A DNA stretch of 64,000 nucleotides, taken from contig QJNS01000056.1 of assembly GCA_004154925.1 (NCBI GenBank), positions 186,001 to 250,000 on the forward strand, given 5' to 3'. The notes below the pieces were generated by a model. The model saw only the letters and a program-made list of their open reading frames with translations. It did no database searches and was not told the origin of the DNA. How positions within the stretch are numbered: position 1 is the first letter of the stretch; every line of letters begins with the position of its first letter. The position numbers were made by a program, and so were the translations under genes. Source of the stretch: Monosporascus cannonballus. Taxonomy: Eukaryota; Ascomycota; Sordariomycetes; Xylariales. Below, one piece after another: positions 1 to 12,780 of the stretch.

Positions 1-3000
1 TTTTTGAGAAATTATTATTATATGATTAAATCTTTTAATATATATCGAAAGGTGCTACATAAATTATCGTAATTTATTATGAACACAAATATATTTTTAT
101 AATAATATCGAAAATTATATAATTAATTTTAATTAATTTCTTTTCGATATTTAGTCGTTTTCTTAAGGTATTTACTTTGTCACTTTTTAAACCTTTTTTA
201 TAGATAATAACGAAATCGAACTTGGCTAATTTTTTTACGTATTTTAATTATCGTCCTATAAATTCTCTGGTTATAATAAATCGGGTAAAATTTTAATAAT
301 CTGTATAAACCGTAACCTAGTGCAAATTTCCCTTTAGGAAATACCTAAATTTTCCGAATATTATAATAATAGCCATAAATTCCTTATTTGGAATGCCGTA
401 ATTAAGTTCGGCTTTTTTTAAGTTATACGAAAAGAATATAATAAAGTATAATTTACTTTAATTATTTCGTTATCCGATTATTACGCCTAACGCATAATTC
501 GAAATATCGGTTTTTAGCTTAACGGAACGGTTTAAATCGGATATAATTAATATTAATTCGTTAATAATTGCATTTTTAATATTTTAAATTATTTTTTCCA
601 TATTTGGCGTTTATTTATTTTTTTTTCGTAAAAGTTGTTAAATTATAATTATTTTGTCAAAATTTCGAATAAATTTCCTATAATAATTAATAAATCCAAG
701 GAATACTTATATTTTCTAAATTATCGTTAAGGTTTATTATTTTGAAATTTTAGTAATCTTTTCAAGGTCTATTTTAATATATCTTAAGATGAAAACGTAT
801 TTTAAATAGTTTATTTTTTATTTATAAAATTAGGTTTTGTTTGCGTTAATAAATAATTTTGCGTTTTATAAAACTTAAAAAACTATATAAACGTATTTTA
901 CGTATATTTCTTTTATCTTAGAAAAAATACAAATTTCGTCGAAATAACAAACGACAAAAATATAAAGATATTTTTGTAACATATAATTTCCTAATTATTA
1001 AACGGTTGCTAATGTATTCGTAAATTTTATTAATATAATTAAATACTTAAATCATTTGTAATTCATTTTAAAAATTATTTTTTATTTATATCTTTTTTTA
1101 TTCCTAATTAACGTATATTTATCCTGAAGATTAAATGTTATAAATTATGTAATTCCGTAACGTCGGTTTTTTATTTTTATAAGCAAAGATAATAATATTC
1201 GATTTTTAATAATAATGTTATTTTGTTATCGATAATTATTTATAAAACGTAATTTTTGGTTTTCTTTTCGGTACGAAAAATATAAAATATCTTATTAATA
1301 ATTTCGAAAGTCGAATTTATCTTTTTTGCTGCCGATTTTGTAAATATGTTTTAAAAATAAGTAATTTATTTTCGTTAAAATTATAAATTAGGTAAAACTT
1401 CGTCGAAAATCTTACCTTAAGAATTATTTTGTTATTTTATTTACTATATTTTAATAATTTCGGACCGAATGTTTTTCTAACAAATTGCTTATATTTATAA
1501 TATTATATTAATATATTAATTAAATATTTTAATATTGGAAGCTGTTATTCGTATTTTTCCAAATCGGTATTGAATTACTTTAATTTTGGTTTAATAATAA
1601 TAATAATATATCGTAATTTTTTAATACTTATTTTCTTTTTTATATTTTGTCCTTTTATATAATAAAGTTTTTATCGTATTTTTATAGTTATATTTATCGT
1701 TATTATCGATTAAATATTAAAATATTAAGTTTTTTGTTTTTCGTTTATTAAAAAAAATAAAATAAATTTTATCTGGCTAGTTTTACGGTTAATCGAAATT
1801 CCATATTGGCATATTTATAATAATCTTAAAATCATATCGTAATTCTTAAATACAATAATATCGAAATTAGTTATCTGGTATCGTCCTTTAATAAAAATAT
1901 TGAAATAATTAATTTTGCGTATAACTTTTTCGTTATCGTTAACGAATCCCTGATTTTCGATATTCGTTGTTATATAAAATTTTAATTTTTATTTTTATGG
2001 CAATTTAAATTTATTAATTATATCCGGTATAATATAATTTTTGCCTAAAGTTCCGTAATTTATTATTGCGGTATATTGGGTACGTTCTCATTTGTATTTT
2101 TAAAGTAATAAAATCGTTAACATTTTTTATCGTTACGTTTAAAACTTTTTTCGGGAATTTTTTTAATTCTTTTAGGTTTCATTATTTTGCGGCTTTTTTA
2201 TAAGTAACTTTTTTTAACCCTTATTCGAATTTATCGAATTTTACTTATGTTTTTTTATTTAACGCGTTAAGCTGTTATATTTATTGCTATTGCCAATATA
2301 TTGTTCCTTTAAATCATATTAATTATTTTTAATTTCTTTGCAATTTCTTTTCCTTGTCCAATAAATTATTTTCTTAGGTTTATAATTATATCACATTATA
2401 CGTTATCCTGATTATCGTTTTAAAAATTTCTTTAAATTAACGTATTTTTTAATAACTTTTTTTCCTGGGGATTTATAATAAGTATCAATTAAAAATAAAA
2501 ATCTGTAATAATTTTTTGGTAATGCTTTTTCACCGTACGCTGGATTAACTTTTTTCCATTTAATAGTTATACCATTTAGAATAATAAAACGGGTTTTCCT
2601 ACGGATATTATTTCTTTTCGGGCTAGTTTTTTATTTCGGCCAGTTATTGGACATTTCCTAAAGTTATAGTTCGAAAATATCGATACCATTGTTTATCGTC
2701 CTTGTTATCTCCGGTTCGGTTTGGAAAATCGAATTCCTTGTAATACATATAGGTAAGTCGTACGTAAATATATTATTTTTATTTTTCGTAATCGGGATAT
2801 TTTCGTCGTCGACAGTATATGACATATCTTTTGCCATATCGATCAAAGGGTCCGGGACAGACTTTTTTTGTCCAATCTTAATATTTGTATAATTATTCCT
2901 ATAATATTTCTTATTATGCTTACGATATTTGTTAAGTTAATTATTTGGTTTTCCGTATTTTTGATCGAATTCCTTATTATAATAATCTTTATTAAACCTT

Positions 3001-4556
3001 TTGCTATAAAAGACTTGGCCTATATTTAGGCTGAATTATATTAATAGATTTATTTTCGTTTTTTTGATTTTTTTAGGTTATTTTTTAGATATTAGTTTTT
3101 AATTATTTTATATTACGATATCTTATGTCCTATTTTTTTGCTATTATAATACATAATTTGGCTTTAGTTCTTTTTATAAATAACTTTTAATTCCATAAAT
3201 CCTGGTTCTGTGCTATAAAACAAATGTTACTACGTCGAAAAACGCTGGTATTGGCCATATATTGGGGTTTGTTATTCTTTTTTAAATATCTTTAATACGC
3301 TATACGTATTATCGATCGTTAATTTTAATTCTTATAACGATATAATTCGATAAGTAATTAGGCCGATTAAATTTACAAAAATCTTTTGTAATTTTTTAGA
3401 CCGTTAAAAAACTTCATTATTAATACCTTTTGTACTTGATTTAATTTAATGAGTAATTAAATTAATATATTGTCGTAATTAAATGCTACTGTTTTTAGCA
3501 TAATTATTAGAATTATATTTTAGCTTTTGTTTTTTCGTTTATTATTCCGAAAGCTTTCGTTAATATTTGTTTAAATTATTCGTAATCGCTATAAATTCGT
3601 ATTATTTCTGGGTTTCGTTTTTTAACTGATAAGGTAACATATTCTTTTATATTAAGTTCGAACCAAATAACCGCATTTCCAGTAAATCGTCTAATTACGA
3701 ACTCGATTTATACAATAAGCGTAATAAGTTAAAAAAGAAAATACCCAAAATAAACTGAGTACTAAATTAAAAACAATTATAACTTAGTCGAAATTCCGTC
3801 GAAAAGTTCTAGTTTGGAAAATTTAAAGATTTTTCTTAATTCCTTGGTAAAATTTAATTAAATAACTTAATTTATTTAAAAAAGCTTCTTAATTTCGGGA
3901 CCCTTTTTTTCCTCAAACGGTTTATAAACGGCTTAAAAAGATATTATAAGACTATTATTATTTCTTTTAAGCTGGAAAATGTATTTATTTATAACATCCA
4001 GATGTCGAAAAACTTTTTCGCAAAAAAAACAAGGCTTTTTCTGTTTCTCCTCGGATTTTATTTTAATATTCGAATAATCGAAAACTTAGTAAATAGGCTA
4101 TTCGGGTTGCTTACTAATAAACATAACGTTAATCAATATTATTCAAAATTTAACGGTATTATTAAGTAAGAACTTATGGCGTATAAGGACTTAAGGGATT
4201 TAATTCATTATTAAACCTCAGTCGTACGGGTTTATATTAGCAAAAGTATCGTAGGAATTTAAATAATAAATATGATAATTATGTTACGTTTCGTAATACC
4301 AAAAGTACCTTAAATAACGATATTATATTGCAAACTGAATTATTTAAACTATAAAAATAATAAGCGTATATACTTTTCATTTTTTAGCTTAATTACTTAT
4401 AATTACGTAACCGGTAATAATCCCGATTATTTTGGATTACTTTTGATTCTTAATGAATATTAGCTTGGCAGTGATCACCGTTACGTAACCCATGGGGTAA
4501 TCCGTATAATCCTTGCCTGACCGTTTCTTGAGGCCGGAGCTTCTCGGGTCGTAATA
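1..4556 (-). mobile_element. Ty3/gypsy chromovirus G, RIP-degraded, cut by window edge
   Basis: Minus-sense LTR retrotransposon whose 5' LTR is at the right (4179-4556) and whose gag-pol reads leftward out of the window. The sequence is colinear with complete element A: position 1 matches about 7422 in A, so the 3' end of pol, the chromodomain and the 3' LTR lie off the left edge. The gag-protease stretch near 2664-2846 (minus) still reads NSIFQTEPEI, and the same stretch in element E (plus strand, near 23050) reads NSIFQTVPEI. Stops are frequent and the base composition is strongly AT, as expected after RIP. No intact protein remains. Confidence 0.85.
4179..4556 (-). repeat. 5' LTR of element G
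   Basis: Same LTR as the two LTRs of element A, with the same U3 half (ACCGTTACGTAACC and CGGAGCTTCTCGGGTCGTAA on the plus strand). The start is degraded (TGTGACGG became roughly GTATAAGG), so the left border is approximate. The right end is TAATA, from TAACA. The partner duplication cannot be checked because the other end is outside the window. Confidence 0.8.
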
Positions 4557-5087
4557 AAGGTAATATATTAAAAAACGGTTTTTTTCAAAAGTTTAAGTAT
4601 AATTTTTGAAAAAATAATTTTTACGTACGGAATCGGCATTTCGCTTTATTACCATTAATTCGGATTTTTCGCCTCTATAAATAAAGCTATATATTATTAC
4701 TGTAACGTCCGAATACCTATAATCATTTATATTAACTATTTGATGGTCGTATTATTTTTCTAAATAACGCCATACTTATTTTAAAAAAGTCAAAGTATCG
4801 GAAATAACGTTATATTTATCGAAATAATTATTTTATATTACGGATATTAATTTGTAATTATTTTGTTTTATTTTATTTACATATATTTTACTTAAAACTT
4901 TTTAGTAATAATAAAAATTTCTTTTTTTTAAAAAAAGAAATTAATATTTTGCAGTATATCAAAATATTAATTCTATTTTTGATTTCGTTTAAAAAAGCTT
5001 TAACGTATAATTTAAAATACTTTTTAATAATTTTAATAATTAATCGACGCTTTAATACATTAGCGTTTAACTTAGCCCGAAATAAAC
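4557..5087 (-). pseudogene. Tc1/mariner-like transposase relic, 3' part
   Basis: AT-rich remnant on the minus strand, continued at 11810-12110 on the far side of element A. Read on the minus strand from 5087 it gives RAKLNANVLKRRLIIKIIKK, which fits the stretch after the first helix-turn-helix of Tc1-type transposases (usually KLT..ERR.....). Joining the two sides at the TAAAC duplication leaves the frames out of register, so there is at least one indel besides RIP changes. The 3' end appears to be cut by the LTR of element G at 4556. DDE catalytic residues were not located. Confidence 0.5.
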
Positions 5088-5461
5088 TGTGACGGCTAGG
5101 CGGTTTAACCAACTATTAAATCTTAAGTCGACGGGTTTATATTAGCAGGAGTATCATGGGAATCTAAGCAATAGATACAGTAACGTATTACGTCTCGTAA
5201 TGCCAAGGGTGCCTTGGGTAACAATATTGTATTACAAACTAAAGCTATTTAAATTATGGAATTAATAAGCGTATATATCCTTCTTTTTTTTGGCTTAATT
5301 ATTCGTAATTATGCCGTTAATAATGATTATAATTACTTGGGATTACCTTTGATTATTGATAATTATTAGCTTGGCAGTAATCACCGTTACGTAACCCGGA
5401 AGGTGGTCCGTATATTCCTGCCTAACCGTTTTTTGAAACCGGAGTTTGTCGGGTCGTAATA
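5088..5461 (-). repeat. 3' LTR of element A
   Basis: On the plus strand it starts TGTGACGGCTAGGCGG and ends CGGGTCGTAATA (an original TAACA is likely). 374 bp, against 371 bp for its partner. The polypurine tract complement (CCCCCTCCC) follows directly at about 5469-5477. Confidence 0.9.
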
Positions 5462-5540
5462 CGATTTTCCCCCTCCCTAAATTTTGTCCTTAAGATTTTT
5501 TTTTTTCGTTTGGTAAATATCCCTTTTTTTTGCTTTAATT

Positions 5541-6131
5541 ATGTCGTTTTGCATTTTTAAAATTCGTCGTATTCCCCGTTTTTCTACCGTTCGTCGTGCT
5601 GACTTCGTAAAAGCCTTTAACGAATTTAGTTACGAAATTATGCTTTACTTTTATTATTTTTCGAAAAACATAAAGTATAAAATAATAAAAAACGTTTTAA
5701 GATATAAGGAATATATTAATCGGGGTCGATTTTATAATGGTACCGGTATATCCATTTTTTCCTTATAAAATATTCGTCGTAAATATTAACATTTGGAACG
5801 CGAAAAAGCGCCTGCCGAAAAGCGATTATTAAAGCTTTAGCAGTTTTATTTCGAGGTTTAACGTAAATATTAAAAAAAAACCTTTTTTCGTTTTATTCGT
5901 TTACGTAAATAAAAGGCGTTAATTCGTTCGAAAAGCGTTATTAAAATATAACGTAAATTTTAGTTATTAAATAAATTAAAGGAATAAAAGCGTTAGGAAT
6001 AAAAGTAGTTAAAGGTTACCGTTACGGCTGCCATATTAACGCAGGCCATAATTAACTGGCCCGATATTCCGGTTATTAATTGGTCGATTATTAATTAGGA
6101 CGCGCCCGTCGTTATTGGTAAAAATTTTTAA
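5541..6131 (+). pseudogene. Accessory ORF antisense to pol, copy in A
   Basis: Reads plus, against the direction of element A, between the 3' LTR and the chromodomain end of pol. The start (MSFCIFKIRR) matches the start of the same ORF in element E (MSNCIIKNRR, minus strand at 42081). The first 75 codons are open. A Cys-rich module has become Tyr/Phe-rich (EIMLYFYYFS...RYKEYI), a charged, coiled-coil-like stretch follows (LEREKAPAEKRLLKL, LRK.KALIRSK), and the end is PVVIGKNF. The second half carries TAA/TAG stops where CAA/CAG is expected. Function unknown; the layout recalls short fungal proteins with a zinc-cluster-like Cys motif plus coiled coil. Confidence 0.6.
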
Positions 6132-9100
6132 TAGGCGTTGGGCGCTAATAAAATTCTTGGTAGGTTCCCAGGTATTTTCGAAATTTGGGTACTTTTTCTA
6201 TTTAATTCGGTATTAAATAAATCCGTTTTATTTTCGCATATTACGAATTTTTTTAATTTCGTATGCCTGTTCGTTTTTTACTTTTATATCGTTTTATATT
6301 ATATATATTTTGATCGTGTTTGTTGTTAACTTGAGTAAGGAAACATAAAAAATTAGATACAATTTAATTTTTGGTAAAAACTTTAATTAATATTTATTTT
6401 TTAAGATTTTTCTAGCGATTTTATATGGACTGATATATTTGAAATCGAGTTTTTTGCTAGGGTTTTTTATTTGAATATTTTTTGTAATAAGGAAAATTAT
6501 TTCCTTTTTTTCGAAAGTTAATTTTTTTAACCTTTTTTGGTTATAATATTGATTTATTTAATTCCGTACGAATTCCAGTTCTGTTTTTATTTTTTGATGC
6601 AGTTATCGTAATTATTTTAATGTAAAATTTGTTTTGATATTAATTAAACCGTTATTATGCGCTTTTTTATAAACTTTTAAAATAAAAACAAAATTTACGT
6701 TCGTAAGTATTATTTTAATGTTTTCGTAATAGCTAATATTATAAGTTAATTAAGTAATCGGTAATTTTTTAACCTAATTATTTTATTCGTAATTAATATA
6801 ATATCGTAAATAGGTTTTTCAAATTTAATTTATTCGTTTTATTTATTTATCCGTTTAAAGTTTAAATACGTTAAATAACTTATGATTTAAGTCGATTTAT
6901 ATTATAAGGCCTTGTTAAAATTTAAATGCAAATATCGATCCTTTATTTAATATAATTTCCATAAATAATCTGTATATATTGAAAATATGCCTGAAAAAAT
7001 ATATATTAATTATTCGGCATTTATATCTTATAATATAGTAAAAAAATAAGAAAATTTTGTAAATCGATCGACAATTACGAAAATGCTATTATAATATATT
7101 CCCGTAATTGGATTTTCTGATATAAAAAATTTAATAATAAAGTCGAATATAATTAAATACCATAATCGTTTTACGATTAATAATGGCTGTAATTCTTTAT
7201 ATAGTTTATGTCGTCAAGTTTTTGCTTTAACGTAAATATCGTATTACCGTATAATTCTTTATATCGTTAATTTTATTTTAGGAAAAAAATATGTACGTTA
7301 AAATCGTTTTAAGGTTTTATGGATCTCTGGATATTTATGTAATTAATATTCGTATATTTTTCGTATTAGAATTTTTTAATACTTCTTTGGAATTTATATT
7401 TTATTTGTTTTTTAATTTTTTGGGAAATTGTCGTTATATTGCTAAATTCTTTAATATATATCGAAAAGTACTGCCCGAATCGTTGTAATCTGTCGTAAAC
7501 GTAAATATCTTTTAATAATGGTATCAAAAATTATATAGCTAATTTTAACTAATTTTTTTAAGGTTTAATCGTTTATTTAAGGTATTTGCTTTATTATTTT
7601 TTAAATTTTTCTTGTAAATAATAACGAAATCGAAGTTCGCTAATTTTTCCGCGTAATGAAATTATCGTTCTGTAAACTTCCTGGTCGTGATAAATCGGGT
7701 AAGATTTTGATAATCCGTATAAACTTTAACCTGGTGCAAATTTCCTTTTAAAAAGTATTTAGATTTCCGAAATGCCATGGTAATAACCATAAATTCCTTA
7801 TATAGGATACCGCAATTAAGTTCGGCTTTTTTTAATTTATACGAAAAAAATATAATAAGGTACAATTTGCCTTAATTAATTTACTATCCGATTATTACGT
7901 TTAATACGTAATCCGATATATCGGTTTTTAGCTTAACAAAGTAATTTAAATTGTACATAATTAATATTAATTTGTTGGTAATTATATCCTTAATATTCTG
8001 AAATATTTTTTCTATATTTGGGGTTTATTTAAATTCTTTTTTTATACGATTTATTAGGGATATAATTATTTTGTTAAAATTTCGAATAAACTTTTTATAA
8101 TAATTAGCAAATCTAAGGAATACTTATATTTCCTTAACTATTATTAGCGTTTGTTATTCGGTAATTACAGCGATTTTCTTAAGATTTATTTTGATATGTC
8201 CTAAGGTAATAATATATCGTAGATATTTTATTTTTTATGTATAAAATTAGCTTTTTTCCCCGTTAATAAGTAATCTTGCGTTTTGTAAAGTTTAAAAAAC
8301 GTTAGAAACGTATTTTGCATATATTTTTTATATCTCCGAAAAAATAAGAATATTGTCGAAATAGCATACGACAAAAATATCGAGATATTTTCGTAATACG
8401 TAATTAATTATTTATTAGAAAATTGTTAGTACGTTCGTAAATTTTATTAATATAACCAAATATTTAAATAATCCGTATTTCGTTTTAAAGGTTATTTTTT
8501 ATTTATATTCTTTTTTAATCTTAATAAGGTTATATTTATCTTTAAAATCGAATATTTTAAACTATTTGGTTCCGTAAAGTCGGTTTTTTATTTCCGTAAT
8601 TAAGGGTAATAATATTCGATTTTTAACAGTAATATCGTTTAATTGCCGATAATTAACCATAAGTCGTAATTTTTCTTTTTTTCTTAATACGAAAAACATA
8701 AGATATTTTACTGGTAATTTCGAAAGTCGAATTTATCTTTTTTATAACCGATTTTTTAGGTATTTTCTGAAAGTACGTAATTTATTTTTATTGAGATTAT
8801 AAATAAGGTAAAACTTTGTGAAAAACCTTTTTTTAAAAATTATTTCGTAATTTTATTTGCTATGTTCTAATAACTTTATATTAAGTTCCTTCTTAAAAAG
8901 CTGCTTATATCTATAATATTATGGTAATATATTAATTAGATTTTTTAATTCCTAAAGCTGTTATTTTTATTTTTTTAAATCGTTATTCAATTACTTTAAT
9001 CTTATTTTCATAATAATAAAGATACGTCGTATTCTTTTTTAATACCTATTTTTTTATATTTCGTTCCTTTAGGTAGTAAGGTATTTATTATGTCCTTATG

Positions 9101-11438
9101 CTTGCATTCGTCGTTATTATCGATCGAATATTAAGATCTTAATTTTCCTTTTTTTTATTTATTAACAGGAAATAAAATGAATTTTACCTAACCAGTTCTG
9201 CCATTAATTAAAATTCCGTATTAACGTATTCATAATAATCTTAAAATTATATCGTAATTCCCGAATAAAACGATATCGAAATTAATCGTTTAGTATTATC
9301 TTTTAATAAAAATCTTAAGGTAATTAATTTTGCGTATAACTTTTCCGTTATCGTAAACGAATTCCTAACTTTCGGTATTTATCGTTATATAAAATTTTAA
9401 TTTGTATTTCCATAATAATCTGAACTTATTAACTATATCCGGTACAATATAATTTCCGCCTAAAGTTTTGCAGTTTACCATTGCGGTATACCAATATATT
9501 CCAATTCGTATTTCCAAGATAATAAGGTCGTTAACGTTTTTTATCGTTACGTTTAAAGTCTTTTTTGGAAATTCCTTTTAATTTCTTTAGGTTTCGTCAT
9601 TTTGCGGCTTTTTTACAAATAACCTTTTTCTTTTAATTTTTATTCGAATTTATCGAACCTTACTTATATTTTTTCGTTTAATTCGTTAAGTTGTTATATT
9701 TATCGCTGTTATCGGCGTATTGTTTTTTCGAACCGTATTAGTTATTCCTAATTCTTTTGCAATTCTTTTTGTTATTGAATAAATTATTTTTTTATATTTA
9801 CGATTATATCCTATTATACGTTATTTTGGTTATCGTTTTAAAAATCTTTTATAAATTAACGTATCTTTTCCTTAATGGCCTTTTTTTCGTAAGCATTTAT
9901 AATAAATATTAATTGAAAATAAAGGTCCGTAATAGCTTTCTAATAATATTTTTTTACCGTACGTTAGATTAACTCCTTTTCCGTTTGGTAATTATACCAT
10001 CCATAATAACAAAAGGGGTCCTTTTACGGGCATTATTTTCCTTCGGGTTAATTTTCCGTTTCGGCTAGCTACTGGATATTTTCTGGGGCTATGGTTCGAA
10101 ACTGTCGATATTATTATTCGTTATTTTTATTATACCCGGTACGGTTTGAAAAGTTAAATCCCTTATAATATATATAGGTAATTCGTGTATAAATATGTTA
10201 TTTTTATTTTTCGTAATCGGGGTATTCTCGTCGTCGACAATGTATAATATGTATTTTGCCGTATCGATTAGGAGTTCCGAGATAAATTTCTTTTGTCCAA
10301 TCTTAGTATTTACGTAGTTATCCTTATAATGCCTCTTATTATGTTCGCGTTATCTGTTAAGCTAGCTTTTTAGCTTTTCGCATTTTTCGTCGGATTTCTT
10401 ATCGTAATAGTTTTTGCTTAAGGCCTGATGCGTATTTGGCTTAGATTATGTTGATGGCCTTACTGTCGTTTCCTTAGTTATTCCTAGGTTGTCCTTCCGG
10501 TACAGGGGTCCAGTTATCCTGTTGTGGCTTTTTGGGTTTTTTGCACTTATAAGCCTTATATCCTATTTTGCCATAATTAAAACATTTAATCTGGCTCCAA
10601 TTTTGTCTGTAGGTAGCGCCGAGTTCCATAGGTCCTAGTGCCGTTCCATAAGAAATAAAAGGTACGTCTCGTTTTTTCCCCTGGTTGAACTTATATTCCG
10701 AACGTAAGGTATATTATTGTTTTTCTTATCGTTTTTCAAACTGTCGGTTATTAATTTTGATTGCTTTTACGATATACCGGTCCAGGGCAATTAATTATTC
10801 GATTCGAATAATTTTATCTTTTATATTATCCTTTAACTTTTTATAAAATATGTCGATAAAGGCGTTAACTTTATCGTTTTCCTATTTTACCTTAGCCGTA
10901 AAACTTTTAAAAGTTACGGCGTACTTGGATATAGGTCCTTTTTGTCAAAGTTATAAAAGTTATTAAGCCGTTAATCGTTTTTTATCCAGATTGCCGAAAT
11001 TATCGCGCATTTTATTTTCGAAAGTGGTATAAGTTAAAAAAATTTTGTTAATAAAGTTTTTTTTATTTGCTTTTTTTATTTTTAAAAAGTTTTTCATAAT
11101 GGGCTTAAATTAATTAACAATATTTTCTGTTAGGTATGCTCCTATTATTAGGACCATATCCGCTGGGTTATTAAGGTTTAAAAAACGAAGGTAAATTCGT
11201 GCCTAAGTTAAGAAAATCTGAAGGTTGCCTTTTTTATCGTAAGGTTCTGGTTTTTTGGTTTCATATGGGCAAGAAAGGGTTAGGCAGGCGTAACCTTAAG
11301 TTATCGAACTTTTCTTTCCAGCTCCCGAATTCGAGCCTAAAGCTATTAAATAAGGGTTTTTTAAATACTGGTCGACATTTTGATAATATTAAATATTGTT
11401 TAAAGTTTAACGGTATTACTAAACAAAAACTTGTAACG
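6090..11438 (-). pseudogene. gag-pol of element A (chromovirus), degraded
   Basis: Read on the minus strand. Gag occupies about 11400-10100: a C-x2-C-x4-H-x4-C zinc knuckle near 10543-10590 now reads CFNYGKIGYKAYKC, with one Cys and the His turned to Tyr. Reverse transcriptase lies near 8340-8480, where INNFL-type residues and a Y.D/N-I motif sit in the same order as in element E. A chromodomain closes pol at about 6110-6290 (minus YPNFENTWEPTKNF, then ISAQRLLKIF), which places the element among chromoviruses. Stops and indels are frequent throughout; no functional protein is expected. Confidence 0.82.
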
Positions 11439-11809
11439 TATAACGGCTAGGCGGTTTAACCAATTATTAAACCTTAAGTTAACAGGTTTATATTAATAGG
11501 AGTATCGTGGGAATTTAAGCAATAAATACAGTAACGTATTACGTTTCGTAATGCCAAAGGTACCTTGGGTAATAATGTTATTTTACAAGTTAAAACTATT
11601 TAAATTATGGAATTAATAAACGTATATATCCTTTTTTTAAACTTAATTATTCGTAATTACGCCGTTAGTAGTAATCATGATTATTTGGGATCACCTTTGA
11701 TCATTAATAATTATTAGCTTGGCAGTGATTACCGTTACGTGACCCGGAAGGTGGTCCGTATGCTCCTGCCTGACCGTTTCTTGAGACCGGAGCTTGTCGG
11801 GTCGTAACA
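11439..11809 (-). repeat. 5' LTR of element A
   Basis: 371 bp. The left end is TATAACGGCTAGG (RIP form of TGTGACGG) and the right end is GTCGTAACA, immediately followed by the TAAAC duplication. The bases inside the element (minus TACGTTACAAGTTTTTG) are shared with D and E next to their 5' LTRs, so the primer-binding region is conserved, though I could not assign the tRNA. Confidence 0.9.
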
Positions 11810-12110
11810 TAAACGCGGCAGTTAAAATTTCCGGTTTCGTAATACCTTTTAATTATATTAATAACGGTATTATAATAATATTTAAATAAATTAGCAAAAT
11901 CCCTTATAACTGTATTTTCCAAATATGCGGCCATAATCACTGCACGAACTTCTCGAAATAAGTATTTTTTACTTTTCTTTCTGTCGATTAAGGTCTTATT
12001 TAATTTTTTTAAAAAAACGCCATATTGTTAAGTTATTAAAACTTAAAAAAATAAGGGTAGTTTAAGAGAATACGGCTTAAAACCGCGTTAGCGTCGCGCG
12101 AAGTGGGGTT
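11810..12110 (-). pseudogene. Tc1/mariner-like transposase relic, 5' part
   Basis: On the minus strand from about 11940 it reads IMAAYLENTVIRDFANLFKY, then TVINIIKRYYETGNFN. This is the usual first helix-turn-helix pattern of Tc1-type transposases (I.A.......I...L......V...I.RY.ETG). The reading frame is cut at the TAAAC duplication by element A. Plus-strand bases near 12098-12115 (AAGTGGGGTTTGTACAA) resemble a Tc1-type inverted terminus, but the opposite end is lost, so this border is tentative. Confidence 0.55.
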
Positions 12111-12780
12111 TGTACAATTTTCAACGCGCAGTAATTTTAAATAGAAATAACTCGAAAAATGTAAAAAACAAGCGTATTGATTTAAGAATTTACTTCGCCA
12201 AAATTGAATTATAGGTATATTTTTATTTATACAGAAATTGTAACAAATTTTACTTTTAATAATAATATAATTAAAACGGTTGGCATTAAAGTAAACAAAA
12301 TAAGAAAATATATTTAAATTAAATTTACTAATAAAAATTTAGAACTTTAAATGGCTTAAAACCAATATTTTATTTTTTAAGTAATTTAAAAATATAATTT
12401 AATATCGTCGGTAATAGAAAATCAAAAATTTACATGCTAATACAATTAAACAAATAAAGATTTTTTTTTAAAAAAAAGATAGTATTATAAACTAACGCTG
12501 GAACACTAAGAAAAACGGTCGAGATAATATATTAAATATTTGCGACGTTTCTCCAAACTACGTAATAAATATTAATCAAATATAGCCGGTTTAACCGTAT
12601 TCGAATAGCAATCGCTAAATAATCGAATAAAGGTTATTTAATATAGCTTATTATATAAATACGATCGTTATCCTTTTATAATAGCAATAATATTAATTTA
12701 TAATTTACAATTTCGTTACTCAACATACCTTAATATTGCGAAATGTAATTAAGTTACTTTATTATTTACTCTTTCGCCTA
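12111..12780. other. AT-rich stretch without a recognisable gene
   Basis: RIP-like composition (TA-rich, few CA/TG, scattered CG). No LTR, no reading frame of note and no RNA gene seen. It grades into normal GC content at about 12780, the left edge of the first gene island. Confidence 0.6.

Larger units (their letters stand above)
5088..11809 (-). mobile_element. Complete Ty3/gypsy chromovirus A, RIP-degraded
   Basis: A full element of 6722 bp on the minus strand: 5' LTR 11439-11809, gag-pol 11438 to about 6090, 3' LTR 5088-5461. It is flanked by a perfect 5-bp target duplication, TAAAC at 5083-5087 and 11810-11814. Both LTRs have the same U3 type. A polypurine tract (minus strand GGGAGGGGGAAAA) sits directly inside the 3' LTR. 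It inserted into a Tc1-like relic. All coding frames are interrupted, so it is dead. Confidence 0.93.

Noticed and set aside
2664..2892. Overlapping small frames on both strands (60 and 67 codons)
   Set aside because: The minus frame is the gag-protease piece of dead element G; the plus frame is its mirror image and recurs in mirrored form in D (51152-51367) and E (22899-23159).
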